64,000 nucleotides of DNA from Atherix ibis. Taxonomy: Eukaryota > Arthropoda > Insecta > Diptera > Athericidae. Below the pieces are notes generated by a model that saw only the letters and a list, made by a program, of their open reading frames with translations, was not told the origin of the DNA and searched no databases. The stretch covers positions 158,013-222,012 of the forward strand of contig CATQJD010000122.1 of NCBI GenBank assembly GCA_958298945.1, written 5' to 3'. A program made the position numbers and the translations under genes. This document shows positions 10,970-23,650 of the stretch, piece after piece (within the stretch, counting starts at the first letter, position 1; each line of letters begins with the position of its first letter).

Positions 10970-11876
10970 CATCGATGTCTCCTTAAGATGGAGATTATCA
11001 ATTTTATAAATTTAAAAAATCTTGAGGCCATAGCAGTAAAACTGGATAGGTTTATAATGAAAAGGTGTGAGTGAAGAGTTTACCTGCTGAATGATTAGGA
11101 TGGTAGAATAAATGTGAATAAAATTTTTGATAATGTGAGATGCACAGTTTACGAATGAATTGTATATTAAGGTCACGATAAAGAATACGGTTTCGTAAAT
11201 AAAAGAGAGCATTGAAATTTTTTCAAATTCGAGATTGCGAAAATCGGATTCGATGAGAATTACAATACGTAGTCGAAACCTAAAATCCGAGTCTGTATAT
11301 TCACATCGGTTTCAGTATTGTATTACATAGCCATAATCTACTTTTATTGAACTACTGTCTAGGAGTGGTAGAAGTTGTTTCTGTTGTTCAAACAATTTTT
11401 ATTTTGTGGGAAGGTTCAAGGTGAACCATTTTCCATTATAATTCCAGGATAACATACACCCGTTTTTTATAGAATATGATGGACTGTTTGGGTTAAATCG
11501 AGAGCATGCTGTCGCCAAAGTGAAGAAGAAACGCCAGCACTTTTTGTTTTGATTCACCCATATTTCCCACCAGACTTCTCAGTAGTGAATGTGCTTCAGT
11601 TAAATAGTAGTAACCAGATTTGTAGTCGACGACGTTATACCACTGCTGTATAGTATCATAATCAGTTTGAAAAGTGAACTTATGCGGAGGAATTACATCC
11701 TCGGTTTCAATAATAGGATAAAGACGTCTTATGATAAATTTTTTAAGGATCTGTGATATGGTCAAAAGGCTTAAGAGTCTTTTTGAGCTAAGTGGGTTTT
11801 TGGGTGTGTCTGATTTTGGGAAAACTTCCAAAATGAAGAAACGAAACATATGCGGAGGATACAATTTTGATTGCAT
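10970..11876 (-). pseudogene. Decayed Jockey-like LINE RT
   Basis: The minus strand holds two readable parts of a LINE ORF2. At 11,876-11,600 the sequence SSKRLLSLLTISQILKKFII and RRLYPIIETEDVIPPHKFTF follows the family pattern SYRPISLLPxxSKIFEKLIL...RRLxPIIE...LIPxHQFGFR, that is RT blocks 1-2, then a WYNVVDY block (family HRxVDxI). At 11,190-11,000 RILYRDLNIQFIRK...HYQKFYSHLFYHPN matches the post-RT C-terminal region. The catalytic core between them is missing, and there are several stops. This is an older insertion than the two Jockey copies at 6.7 and 33 kb and belongs to a different lineage. Confidence 0.65.
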
Positions 11877-11879
11877 GCT

Positions 11880-12555
11880 CTCAGTACGAGGTTTTTTTTT
11901 TGGATATTTGTATAAGTGTATTTTAATTTATTATGTCATATCCTGAGGCTTTTTGTTCAATAGTTCATTTTAGGTTTAGATTTTTCTTATTATTTTGCAT
12001 CCGTTGCCACTGGGCTCTAGCTAGCCTTTGTCGCTAATTGTAGTACGAATATGGTATAGAATGGCTTCTTATAGTTATGTGCGTTTTATTTTAACTCATG
12101 TAATATTATTGATTTTGTGTTGCTTATAAACTAATATGTAAACGCTCGTCAGGTTCCCTATAAATAAATTTGTTGGTTTAATTTTTCTCGTAAAATATTC
12201 CAACCAGCGTTCCCATTTCCACGTCTACGAGAAAAAACTATAAAATTGGAGAGATGCCTAATTAAAGAAGAAGAGAACAATGATTAGAATTCAGATCAAG
12301 AAGTGTTTCTGATAAGCCAATTAATGAATAAAGAGGAACACCAAATTTTAAGAGAGGTGCAGAAGAGCATTTATTATATATACAATCTTTCCTTGAGAAC
12401 ATGATAATCCCATTAGGGGTGCTAGGCATTATTATCTTTTCCCGCGATGAAAGACTTCACAAGTGAATTGAAAAATGACTCAAATTATGCAGCAGCTAAA
12501 TGATAAGAAATGAATAATAAAATATAGGATGTACATTGGAACAGTTTGTAAGTGG
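11880..12555. other. Spacer, no gene seen
   Basis: AT-rich with a polypyrimidine patch near 11,890. No coding similarity recognised on either strand. Confidence 0.5.
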
Positions 12556-12558
12556 AAG

Positions 12559-12585
12559 AAATAATTATAATAATAATAATAATAG
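12559..12585 (-). repeat. RTE 3' microsatellite tail
   Basis: Run of taa triplets on the plus strand (att on the element strand) exactly at the LINE 3' end. Confidence 0.8.
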
Positions 12586-12627
12586 CCTTTATTTAACAAT
12601 CTTAGAAAAAAGTTACTATCACTTATG

Positions 12628-15593
12628 TTAATTGACACCGGTTTTGAGATTGTCTTGCGTTTCCGCAAAGGCCTCCCCTAGAGCTTGCCACACTTTCCGG
12701 TCATGAGTCGTCCTCTTCCAAGTAGCACCGGCTATTTTCCGAATATCGTCCTCCCATCTCAGAAGCTGCCTCCCTTTCTTTCTTTTATTTTGTCTTGGAC
12801 ACCATTCGGTTGCATCCTTAGCCCATTTTTCTTGTTTACTCCTCATCATATGACCTGCCCAACTCCATTTTAGTTTTCTTATGCAGTATGTTACATCGTT
12901 AATTTTAGTTAGTTTTTTTTTTTTTTTTAATTTGTCTCTTAACTTGACTTTGAGCATACTTCGCTCCATGCTGTGTTGACAGGTTTCTAGTTTGTGTAAG
13001 TTTTGTTTTGTTAGACTCCAAGTTTGACATCCGTATGACATGATAGGTAGAATACAGGAATCAAATATTTTTTTCTTAGCTTTAAGTGGTACCTGCGGGT
13101 TTTTGACAATTTCTTTAAGAGACCAGTATCTTTTCCATGCTAATTGTACTCTGTTGTTTATTTCTTTGGTTGTAAGGTCTTTTGGTGATATTATCTGTCC
13201 TAGGTATGTATATTCTTCGACGTACTCTATTTTGTTGCCGTTGACTGTAATGGTGATTTTGTCGGAATTAGTCATTACTTTGGTTTTTGTATTATTCATG
13301 GAGAGTCCGACTTTATCGCTTTCGTACACCAACTGTTCAAGCATTGCTTGCAGGCTTCTCGGGTCTTCAGAGATTAGAATTAGATCGTCTGCAAATCTTA
13401 AATGGTTTAGTTGCATTCCGTTAATGTTTAGTCCATATTGACTCCATTCGAGACGTCTAAATATATATTCAAGCACCGCCGAGAAAAGTTTGGGTGATAG
13501 TGGGTCTCCCTGTCGGACTCCTCTTTTTATAGGGAAGTATACACCTACTCTTTCTGTTCTTATTTTCGCTTTCATGTTCTTGTACATATTTATAACAATT
13601 TGTATGTACTTGTTTTCAACCCCTTGTGTTGTAAGCGCTTCCCATATTTTTGTATGTTTTAATGAGTCGAAAGCTTTATTATAGTCTACAAACGCCAAAT
13701 AGTAATTGATACCATATTCTGTACATTTCTGGATAACTTGTTTTATGGTGTGTATGTGGTCGATTGTTGAAAAGTCCTTGCGAAAGCCTGCTTGTTCTCT
13801 GGGTTGGTTTTCATCCAAAGTCTTTGTTAAACGATTCAACAGTATTTTGGAAAAGATTTTATATACGTTCGACATCAGGCTGATGGGTCTGTAGTTATTT
13901 ATGTTGTCTTTATTTCCCTTTTCATGTAGTAGTATTATAGTTGACGTGGTCCACTGGTAAGGTATACATTCTGTCTCAAAAATTTGGTTAAATAAATCTG
14001 TAATAGTGTCATAATTTCGTTAGATATGCCATCTTCTCCTGGTGCTTTGCCTCTTTTTTGAGATTTAATAGCTTTTTCTACTTCTTCTTTCAGTATACTT
14101 GGAATTTCTTCGTTATTATTTGTATCGTTTTCAGTTAGTTGGTGGATTTCGTCTGGTGTTTTGTCGTTGTCGTATAGCTCACGGTAGTAATCCGTGGCTA
14201 TGTCTAATATTTCGATTCTATCGGTCTTCTTTCTCTTATCTTTCTGGTGTGTTATATTGTCTATCCAGTTTGTACTTTCTCGAAGCTCTTTTAATGTTAT
14301 CCTAACTCCTCCTGTTTTTTCTATATAATCATTTATTATATTATTCCTATTTTCATGTCTATATTTCCTGATGTGTATATTTATTTCTTTACTTAGACTT
14401 TCGATCTTCTTCTTGTTGTTTTTTCTGTCTTTAAATATGGACTTCCTCTGCATAAGTAGACTTCTTGCCTCTGGACCTATTTTGTCCTTAATTTTGTTAT
14501 TTATTCTAGATTCGTTTTCTACTTTCTTTAGTTCGTTTTCAAGAGCGTCATATTTCTCCTGAACATATTTGGCATTGTTTTTTGTTTTCAAATTACATTT
14601 CAATGATTCTAGAATATCGCTTACAATTGGGAGAGGTAATGATTTTTTGCTACTATGAATAATTTTCCTCGGTATTTTTGGCTCTAATGTGTACATTTGT
14701 CCTCTAAGCATTCTGTGATCTGTGCTGTAGTTGAGTTGATGGACAACATTAATATTCGACAATATTTTAGGTTTGTTGGTGAGGATATAATCTATTTCAT
14801 TTCTTGTCTTCCCATCTGGTGACACCCATGTCCATTTTCTATTTTGTTTTCTATTGTATTAGCTGTTCATGATGTGTAGGTTATTTTCTAATGCAAAATT
14901 TATCAGTCTTTGTCCATTATCATTCCTTTTTCCAGTAGGGTAAGGTCCGAGTTTATTGTCCTCGTTCTTGTTCCTCTTTCCAATTTGGCTGTTAAAGTCT
15001 CCCATTAAAATAATTGTTTTACTTAAATTAGGCATAATTTGGTTAAGTTTATTGTAAAATTCTTCTTTTAGGTCTTTCTGGGTAACTTCAGTTGGGGCAT
15101 ATACTTGGACTATTGAAGTTGGTTCTTTATATCCAGGGAGTTTTATATTTAAAATGGCAATCCTGTCTGATATTCCTCGGAATTCTGTTATCTCGTTTTT
15201 CAAATATTTTTTAATCATAAACCCTACTCCGTATATCCCAGCCTTTACATTAAGGTGATATAATATGTATTTGTCATGTTCTTCCGTTTTCTCCTCCGCT
15301 CTTCTTACGTCGCTTAAGCCTATAATGTCCCAGTTCACGGTTTCTAATGCATGTTCTAGCTCTAGTAAAGATTCTTGTGACTTTATTGATCTTGTGTTAA
15401 GTGTAGCTGTGTTGAATTTATTCCTCGTTTTTTGTTTCGTACTTTCAGAGTATTGTTTTTTACGTAGTGTTTCGTTGGACTTCTTTTCTTTAAGCTCTTG
15501 GGGGTAGTGGTCTATCATCCCGCGGTGACCAACCGTATTGGGAATCAGTTCGTTTTTTATTAATGTTGTTTCTTTATTGTTTTTTGTTCTCAA
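12628..15593 (-). pseudogene. RTE ORF2: endonuclease and reverse transcriptase
   Basis: Encodes the enzyme that nicks target DNA and copies the element RNA. From the ATG at 15593: apurinic-type endonuclease with ATLNTRSI, GLSDVRRAEE, VQVYAPT, LMGDFNSQIG and TDHRML; then a linker; then RT with FVDYNKAFDS (first catalytic Asp), GVRQGDPLSPKLFSAVLE and LRFADDLILIS (FADD catalytic pair); then a C-terminal ILPIMSYGCQTW, KWSWAGHMMR, RWEDDIRKIAG region typical of RTE. Breaks: an in-frame TAA at 14859-14861 just after NLHIMNS, and a deletion with frameshift at about 14,005-14,015 after GEDGISNEIM, which also removes about ten residues. The usual glutamate of the SEVRR block is Asp here. All other catalytic motifs are readable. 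Confidence 0.9.
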
Positions 15594-15623
15594 GTTTCCG
15601 GTGTCTGGTATTTCCTATATTTT

Positions 15624-16435
15624 TTATTGTTGTGGGTGTTTCTCCGACATTGAATGAGATCTGGCTCTCATATAAGCAAATGCATCTGTTTTGTGCAACT
15701 TGGATGGGGCTAAGGTAATTTTTTCCTTTTCTGTGGGTAATGTTGGTGTGTGAATGTTCGCAGGTGACAAGGACGAGTCTCTTTTTCTTTTTTCAACTTC
15801 TGGTTTTCCTTTTACTATGAGTTTATTATTCTTAATGAAGGCTTCATTCCCTCTTTCTCTTTCTTGCTTCAATTGTCGCTGTAGATTTTTGCGTAGTTCT
15901 ATTGTTTCCTTTGAAAAATCTTCCGTTATGTAAGTCTGGTCAGGCATTTTTATCTTGTTTTTCAGTATTTCTACTTTCTTTTGATAAGAAGTAAAGGCGA
16001 TTAGTATGGGTCTAATTTTTTTTCATGCTTACGTCCCAGTCTTTAATATTTATCTATATCATATCTTTCGATTTTGATATTGGTTTTTACCAAGGTGTTA
16101 CTTATCATATAAAAAAGTTCTTCGTAGTTTTTCTCAGTTTCCATGACACCGTGTATTATTAAATTATTTTTCCTGCTGGCACCCTCCAAGTATTTTACTT
16201 TTCTGTTCAATGTTTCAACTTCTAGTTTTAGGCTTTTATTTGCCTCTAGGATTGGTTGAATTTTATCCTCTATAGCACGCATCATAGTGTCAGTTACATT
16301 CTGTGTAATTGTTGTAGTTTGTTTTTCTAGTTCATTTTTCATCATTTGGAATAAATGCAACATATCGTTCGACATACCGATATTCTCATCCATTATACTA
16401 AATTCGGACGAAAGATGTTTGTACGATGTTTGCAC
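15624..16435 (-). pseudogene. RTE ORF1: coiled-coil RNA-binding protein
   Basis: Upstream ORF of the RTE element, resembling L1-type ORF1 proteins that coat RNA. Residues about 30-85 are coiled-coil-like (MKNELEKQTTTI..., SLKLEVETLNRKVKYLE), followed by SRKNNLIIHGVMETE, the start of the RRM-like domain, and, after the breaks, YITEDFSKETIELRKNLQRQ and KNNKLIVKG, its usual end. The C-terminus is basic and serine-rich. Two lesions are seen: a stop after YDIDKY near 16,045 and a one-base loss in an A-run at about 16,016-16,023, which moves the frame before the downstream half. Confidence 0.8.
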
Positions 16436-16611
16436 CCCTACACTGATGTCACGTCGTGAGTATGTGAGCTATTAGCGTAGATCGGAACAATAAGTTTTGT
16501 TTTGTTTTGTTTTTCTTTTTGCTATTTTAAAAGTTGACGACAAGTTATTATATTTATATTTGCTCTCATTAGACTTTTTTGTAACAAATCACACACATTT
16601 GATTATGTTAG

Positions 16612-16870
16612 TTATTTTTTTTTTTTTTAGTTTTAACTTTTAAATTGAATGGTGTACGGGTTTATTTTCTGCTTCTGGATCGGTTATATCTTTAGCCAAC
16701 CCGTTCTGTAACATTACCGAACTATTGAGTAGTTAATAATTTAGAGAAGTCCATTTATTGCAATATTTAAATAAACGAACACCAATAAAATATGGACAAT
16801 GAAACCAATGATGAAATTTTAATTAGCTGACAAATAATTAATGTAGAAGAAGTACTGTTTTTTTTTTTTT

Positions 16871-16908
<38 letters not shown>
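16612..16908. repeat. Two poly(T) runs
   Basis: Poly(T) at about 16,612-16,630 and a 51-base T tract broken only by CTC at 16,858-16,908. Both could be poly(A) tails of minus-strand retrocopies, but no attached body was recognised. Confidence 0.6.
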
Positions 16909-16909
16909 C

Positions 16910-18640
16910 CAAATAATTTGAATGAGAAAATATATAATAACAGGACTATTGGTCAAATCGAAACGCAAACTCTTTCTTTCACAATATTGCACTCTAAATA
17001 TATGATATTCACTTTATTTCCAGGCGAATTGATTAACTATTATTTGTTTTCATTAAAATTTTTAATTCATCATCAAACTTATAATATAGCCAATAAAATC
17101 AATATAAAAATAATGTTTGATATATATCACTACAGAAAAATTAACTTTACAGCATTTTCCTTTTACTTTGGTTTCAGGAATTATTATTCTATTTTATTAA
17201 ATTTTTGTTATTTAATTAATTTATTATTATGTCTCATATCAGTTTTATCTAATATACAGAGTAGACTCTTAATTCTAATTACTTAGTTTTAATTTTGGTT
17301 TTAGTTCTACATTATTTTAGTTTTATTTTTACTTATAGTTTTAACCAAATTATTCATAGCGAATAAGCGAATTTCGTTTGAGGATTGTTTCAATATAGCG
17401 CATTCTTAAATGTGGCTTTCTTTGAATTTTTGTACTGTTTTATTAGCTGTGCACTAGTGCATTTATCATGTTAAGGAATATACCGTTAATAATTTTTATG
17501 TGTCCATATTTGGGTTATGTTCGTCATCTTCAATTTTAGTATAAACTAAATTATTTAGTTTCCGGATCGAAAATTACAAAGAAAAAAGGGTCAAGAGCTA
17601 TTCCTCCTTCATTTTTTGAAGTTAAAATGCTAAAGACATTATATCTGAGTACATTTAGTTTGTTTTTTTGTCTTTGACAGGAGTAATATGATGCAGATCC
17701 TATATAGTAATTTCAATATGCTTGTTATCTCTTTTTTGCTAGGTATGAAATTTAACATTTACTTTTTCTAAGTATTCTATAATATTTCTATATAATTGGC
17801 TACTTTTTGTTTATATTACAATATCTTTTCTGTTTGCCTTACAAATTCATTGGTTGGTAGCAATCTTTTTCTCAATTGTGTGACTCGAAACGAAGAAATT
17901 TAAGGCATTGTATAAATAAAATGTCGGCGAATTTATTTCAATTTGTACCATTTCTTGTTTTGACTCGTTTTTGTCAGCAATTCGAAATGGCTGCAATAAC
18001 CTACCGTGTTTGTCTGTTTATTCGTATATGTTGATCTCAGCATTATTGCATTCGGAGTAGCTACTGGAAATTATGTTCTTTTGCTTCGAGCCTGTTTCTG
18101 TTTACTCTTTTTGCAGGTGTTTAAAATCTAGATACGTAACTTGTATTCGTATCCATTGCAGATATGATTTTCGATTGCATTTAGCTTATTTTTTTAAAAT
18201 TTGAATTTGCGGGTTTTTACACAGTTTTGCAGTTATACTTCTATATATTTTATTTTTTGCATTTCTATTTACTTACCTTAACTAAACTAATTTGAAAACT
18301 TTTATTTCACTTAACTCAATAATTTTGTAATATTTTTTTGGCACTGAACTTTTTTTTAACCACTAGCAAGATATTATTTTTACGAAATACCATTCATCAA
18401 ATAAGTTAAGATATTGAGATTTTTATCCTATAATGAAATATTCAATATACTGTGTATTGAGTTTACCGCTTTTTGTATAAAATTTTTAAAATTGTTCAAA
18501 TCTGCTACAATATTTGATAGTTTTGTCAAAAGTAATAGTATTTCTAATGGCATAAAAATCTATACTCTATAGTTTTCTAAAAATATCTTTGCCATCAATA
18601 TGGATTTTAGCTTTCAAGCCTACAATCTCAGTCATTATTT
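16910..18640. other. AT-rich stretch, no gene seen
   Basis: About 1.7 kb, very AT-rich. A 122-codon open frame at 16,918-17,286 (plus) is rich in Ile, Leu, Phe and Tyr codons as expected by chance in such DNA, with no recognisable domain. Confidence 0.55.
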
Positions 18641-18655
18641 TAAATAACAAAATAT

Positions 18656-19170
18656 ATGCCAGAAAAACCGAGGCCAGAAATAACAAAATATATGCCAGAA
18701 AACCAAGGTCAACTACTGCCACTAATATACGTGAGTAACGAAATCAAATTTTACGATCTAGTTAGTTCTATCGATAAGCGAATTGACAAGAGTAAATTTG
18801 AATATAAGGTCCAAACAAAAAGCCAAGCCATTCCTTTTATACCACGATCACTGACAAAATAGAAAAAGAGGTACAGTCTCAGGGCTTTATTGACTTAAAG
18901 CGTTCTCTCTTCTTTATTGACTTAAACCCTTCTCCAAAAACTAAGGTTTGCAATGTAGGCAAATTAAAATAATTGTCGAAAAATTATACCATATGGAGAA
19001 CATAATACAATGCCATCGGTACCAGTAGTATATGCACTCAAAGACCTACTGCAGGCATCCACCAAATAGCGTCAAATATGCCGATGCATATGTAAATATT
19101 CATTGTCTTAATGCTAGAACTACCATCTTATTATAAAAGCAAATTATAAAAGCTGCACAACCTTCAACAA
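18656..19170 (+). pseudogene. LINE ORF1 (PRE_C2HC/zinc-knuckle) remnant
   Basis: Plus-strand remnant of a Jockey/X-element-type nucleic-acid-binding ORF1. The first 68 codons read QGQLLPLIYVSNEIKFYDLV, a string matching LPPIFVxGVxNxxxLxxL of such ORF1 proteins, then KFEYKVQTKSQAIPF (family: YKVLASNQVKIQP). After a stop the reading continues with KEVQSQGF, jumps to LFFIDLNPSPKTK (family: PLFFVDLEPKxNxK), so the middle is deleted. From about 18,985 to 19,090 a degraded zinc knuckle follows: QCHRYQ, HSKTYCRHPPNSVKYADAY, where several cysteines have become Tyr or Ser. After that comes a Ser/Thr-rich run of tcatcatcaacacc-type repeats to about 19,420. Dead. Confidence 0.7.
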
Positions 19171-19910
19171 GTTATAGTAGAATATAACTCAAAGATAGAA
19201 TAGGCCGCAATCAAGTTCAATAACACTAATTAATCCGAACCGGTCCTTTGATAACGTTACAGCTGACAACAAATCACTAATTACAGTACAATTCCCAGGA
19301 TCAACACTTCCAATGACGTCATCATCATCAAAATTACAAGGAGCACCGCCATCAGCATATTTATTGATATCATCATCAACACCACCATCAACATCAACTT
19401 CAACAACAAATAAGGAATAATCTTTATTTATTCCTACTTCACCATAATAATCATCAGACCTTACAATCGTGCTGAATCAAATAATGAGCACAATCATTCA
19501 GGAGCTCAAAATTTTACTAAACCCCTTTTTACTAATATTAATACACATCATTACAATTCTTACATTCTCTATAAATAAATAAATGTATTCCTCTACTATT
19601 ATATTTTGATCTATTGTTCTATAGAAAGCTAATGGACATAGCCAACATCAACCGGAACTAGATATTTTACTGCATAATAGATGTATTAAGAATGTATTTA
19701 TTATTAGAACCAATCTTACAGATTAGAAGAACTGCACTTTAAACTGCAATAAAAGAACGGTTATTCTGGTTAAAAATATTGGATAAACTCCAAGCGTTGT
19801 TGATGCATGTATCTTTGCATAAATAAATCACCGCACGGTTTATTTGAACACATATTATATCTATTTATAAATCGCTTATTTCTGAAACTATAGTCGTTGG
19901 AAGGAATATC
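19171..19910. other. Spacer, low-complexity patch
   Basis: Contains a tcatcatcaacaccaccatc-like low-complexity stretch at about 19,310-19,420, possibly the tail of the preceding ORF1, then AT-rich DNA with no gene. Confidence 0.5.
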
Positions 19911-19914
19911 GTTT

Positions 19915-20195
19915 GTATAAATATTATATAGGAGATACGCCCAGATAATATATTTTCTATTTGAGAGAAAATGTTATATCGCCACGATACGATGATATGG
20001 TTGAATTATGGAATGTTCAGTTCTGAATCAAAACTGCTGATTTAGAATAATGTTAGCATTTCAGAATAAGTTTTTTAAAGACTTTTTCTAGAATTGAAAG
20101 CTGGCTTATGGGTCTGTATGAAGAAAGTATGTTTATAAATTTTGTGGGTTTTGGGATTATTTTTATTAAAGAGAATTTCCAAAGCAAGAGAAAAA
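19915..20195 (-). pseudogene. Jockey-like LINE RT fragment
   Basis: Minus-strand reading from about 20,190: FGNSLLIKIIPKPTKFIN, then SSYRPISQLSILEKVFKKLI and weakly readable QFGFR, HxTIxQxxR and VFLDIS equivalents through several stops. This is RT blocks 0-2 of a Jockey-type LINE (family: WKFAxIxMIPKPGKPxxxVxSYRPISLLPxLxKIFEKLIL). The catalytic part is not present. It is a separate, older copy from the elements at 6.7 and 33 kb. Confidence 0.65.
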
Positions 20196-20315
20196 AATCA
20201 AGAACGCGGATGCTATTTTAAATACATGTATATAATGAAAAGTATTGTTTTAAGTTGGTTTACTTCAGAAGGGGTAAATTAATGGGGTGGAAAATTTAGA
20301 TGAACTGGATATAAC

Positions 20316-20355
20316 AAGTCTATATAGATTACGTCAGAGTCATCTATATAGACTT
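20316..20355. repeat. 14-bp perfect hairpin
   Basis: Arms aagtctatatagat (20,316-20,329) and its reverse complement (20,342-20,355), 12-base spacer. Confidence 0.9.
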
Positions 20356-20359
20356 CTTA

Positions 20360-22630
20360 ATAATTTATTAATGCCTTTGTGAGATGTAAAAGTATTAAGA
20401 AGTTATTTTGCAAAATATTCGTCAGTGGTAATATTAGCAGCGGTTGAGGGGCAGACAATAATAAAAGAATTATATGCTTTTTATTGTGGTTGAATTATGA
20501 AACTTTAAAAAAGTTTATTTTCTTATTCTGGTTCCATATTTACCACTCAACCCATGCATCGGGTAAGTTTTAAGGTAATAAGTCTTTACCAGTAAATAAC
20601 ATATATTGATTATATATTTTAATATGTAGAAGATTATTTTGTATAGCACAGTTAAATTGCACTTTGAGATCAAATAAAATAAACCAATGAGTTTGGCTTT
20701 TTATCTGTTTCTTTATTAAAATTCTTGCTATTTATATAATTTTTTGTTTCAAAGTAAATACTAGAAAATATATAATAGTTTGTAATATAACAAAATTATG
20801 CCTTTAATATTCTCATACATCGATGTATAAATGTTATCATGCATCGATGAAAAGCAATAAATCAAAAGTAATTTGAAACATATGGTCCACTGAAAAGTAT
20901 TATTATAAAATGCAAATAGTTTTTGAAATTAGAGTCCCTTGGTTCGACTACACTTAAACCGAAGTTATTCATTCGTTTTTCATATATTACATGGCATGCA
21001 TGTATCAACACCATGTTTAGATAAACAATATTTATTCGTAGATGCTATCTAAGGAGTATTATATTTTTATATAAACAACTCATTCATATTTATGACAGTA
21101 ACTATATATTTGAATACGTCAGTTATTACCGGTACAAAAATAAAATAATTTTATTTGAATATAGAAAAAACAAACTTATTCTTAAAAATTAATTAAATTA
21201 TATACACATATGAACAAATTATTTTTTGTATTCATATTCAATTTTTGTTTGTTATCATAACGTGCTGATAAAAATATTTTTATTTATAATACGAGTAGCT
21301 AGCGTTTAAGTCTATTTGTATTACTAGTCTTAACATATTTTTATGTATTCAAATCAATTTGTTATATTTCTTTTAGTAAAATATTATAATGTAACTAGTA
21401 TTATATATTACTCTTAATATTTTTACTTACATTAAAAATTTGGAATATATATTTTATTTAAATTAATACCTAACGAATAATGTGTCATTATATTTTAATA
21501 TATTTTATTTATTTGATATTGTATCATATATTGACATTCTTAATTTAATTTTATAATTTGTAGTTTATTTATTATTTTGAAATAGTTGTAGGAATGTCTA
21601 TAATTTTTATCCATTTTTAAAATTTTTGTTTTACGTGTATAATATTTTTATTTTTGCATTCAATACATATTTATATCATTATATAATCTATTCTTTTTAT
21701 TCTATTCTACTTTCCCTTTAATATTCCATTCGGGACATGGGGACCATTTGTAAATGCATTTGTATCGGTTTTAAGATCAAGTTTCCGTTTTCGCTTAGCA
21801 AATGATTGGTCCGATGCAGCTTTACTACTGAATATATTCGTGCATCATCACGGGTATTTATTCACGATTAGTTTATTGTTCCATAAGCTTTTGTTGATAT
21901 TTCCTCTTGTATTAATAAGAGGATTCAGTAATTCCTTTGGTTTAGCACCTTAACGGACTGACTGAATCCTCTTATTAATGGGTTTTAATTTCTTATTTAA
22001 ATTATTACTGTGTACGAGTCTCAGTTATTTACCTATTTATAATACTGATTTTACACCGTCTGTTTTTCGGTTTTGATAAGAAATGGTACGGACTTTTATT
22101 TTCTTACAGTTGGCACATTTAAGGTAAGTCAGACAACCAATTTCTATCGTAGTTAGCTTCATAATTTTATCTTTATTTTCTCTTTTATACAATATAATTT
22201 TCTTTTAATTAGACATTTTTTTGCTATTACTTGTGCCCACTAAAGTTTAAGTTGCAATTACCTTATTATCATCTATGAAATAATAAGAGCAGATTCGTAT
22301 TTGGATATAATCGGTGATATCGATGATGTTTTTTTAAATAACAATTTAATAGCATATATACACGTATAGTTTCTGTATGCAGAGTTGTATTACTCACAAA
22401 AATATGGTACAGTATGCACTCATCTCAATCGTCGTTCCTGGTGAAAGTTAGAAGTTATTCATTTCAGGTTCATTGGTTGCTTTTTATTGAACAAAATATT
22501 TCGTGACGGAACGGAAATATTATAGACTAGTATAATATTTTTACCGTCTATAGACTATTAAATTCTGTTCCTTTATTCGTTTTCAATATTTTGATACATC
22601 GATATTTTAGTATTCGATTTTTCGTTATTA
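20360..22630. other. AT-rich stretch, no gene seen
   Basis: No coding similarity was recognised except that the 3' end may contain the unreadable downstream part of the integrase of the neighbouring gypsy remnant. It includes one hairpin (21,911-21,979). Confidence 0.5.
21911..21979. repeat. 19-bp perfect inverted repeat
   Basis: attaataagaggattcagt at 21,911-21,929 and its exact reverse complement at 21,961-21,979, with a 31-base spacer. Confidence 0.92.
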
Positions 22631-22639
22631 TTTTCGATA

Positions 22640-22820
22640 TTATATAAACCACTTTAGTTTCCATAGTGGGAGATTGTACTTAATTTGTCAGATAGGATTG
22701 TCTAACTTTACACTGTTACAATATACCTATTTCCCCGAGACTGTCTTAGCGTTCTTACTGTATCTATTGACACATGTTAAAGCTACTGCGTGGTTCCTTG
22801 GTTATCACTAATGGATTTGT
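22640..22820 (-). pseudogene. Gypsy A integrase core start
   Basis: Minus-strand PLVITKEPRSSF (family: MVITxTPxKxF) followed, after a one-base shift, by SIDTVRTLRQSRGNRYIVTV (family: DTVGPLxxSxxGNKYILT), the beginning of the integrase catalytic core with its first aspartate. The same block occurs at 29,830-29,960, showing a second gypsy copy. Confidence 0.65.
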
Positions 22821-23433
22821 CTGACAATTTTATTTTATGAACAGGTATCGCAATTGACAACGTATTGCTTAAATATCAAGTTAATATTGCTTCATACAAC
22901 ATTATTTTTAAATTTTGCTATTCATTTATTGATTACATTATGCCACTAATAGGGAATGGAATGATTTTCTTCAATTTATTGCATTTCTGTCGTTCATTTG
23001 TTATTTTTATTGCCGGTTTTTATAAAATTATTCGTAACGGAGACATATCTTTGAACATTTTTTTGAATTATATTACACTAAAGCAATTAAATATTTCGTC
23101 ATTGTATTAAAGACTCCTTTCCTTCTTTTTTAGACGGTTAGTATTATTTATTAATTTGTGTAGAATTATCACCATGTAATCTGCCGGATTCCCGCTTAAA
23201 TTTAGTTTAAGATCTTTTTAATTTTCTATAATAATTTTTGGTAGGTTTTTATTTTCATTATCTTGGCATTAATCTTATTAAAAAATTTCATAATAATTAG
23301 CTTTTTTATTATGTTTAATTGAATACGTTTTACTTTTTTTATATATCCGAAATGAAGGGCATTTCCACATATAGGACTAACAATATATTATCTTTACCAT
23401 TTATTAACAATTCATCAAATTTAAGTGGAGCCT

Positions 23434-23650
23434 TCATTCTGTGGCTGATCCATTTATATTTATTAAAATGATGTTTTCTAAATACGACCTTTCGACATTT
23501 ATGAGTAATAAGGCATTCGCGTTCGTATTAATTTTGTCCTTCTCAATAATTGCCTTATTAAGCTCATGTTTATTAAGGGATCTGATAGCGTATGCTATTG
23601 ACCTATTTTTACTGATTTCCCGCTCTGACAGACCAATTTCCAAATCATAA
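23434..23650 (-). pseudogene. Gypsy A RNase H fragment
   Basis: Open for 69 codons on the minus strand. LSEREISKNRSIAYAIRSLN followed by KHELNKAIIEKD matches the gypsy RNase H pattern LSQGxxGxxxPIAYASRxLNxAExNYxTxEKE; after this the similarity fades. It lies downstream of the RT, as expected for gypsy pol. Confidence 0.6.

Larger units (their letters stand above)
12559..16470 (-). mobile_element. RTE-clade LINE, nearly full length
   Basis: A two-ORF non-LTR retrotransposon in minus orientation. The 3' end carries a short (ATT)n tail (taa repeats on the plus strand, 12,561-12,585), the tail type expected of RTE elements rather than poly(A). ORF1 is 16435 down to 15624 and ORF2 is 15593 down to 12628, separated by about 30 bases. 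Damage is light: in ORF1 one stop and one shift in an A-run; in ORF2 one stop and one deletion. It is therefore one of the younger insertions in the window, though already dead. The 5' end is not marked clearly; nothing recognisable lies beyond about 16,470. Confidence 0.85.

Noticed and set aside
12685..15507. Several plus-strand ORFs of 60-133 codons
   Set aside because: Antisense shadows of the RTE ORF2.
16918..17286. 122-codon plus-strand ORF
   Set aside because: Composition dominated by Ile, Leu, Phe, Tyr, Asn and Lys as expected from AT-rich chance frames; no motif.
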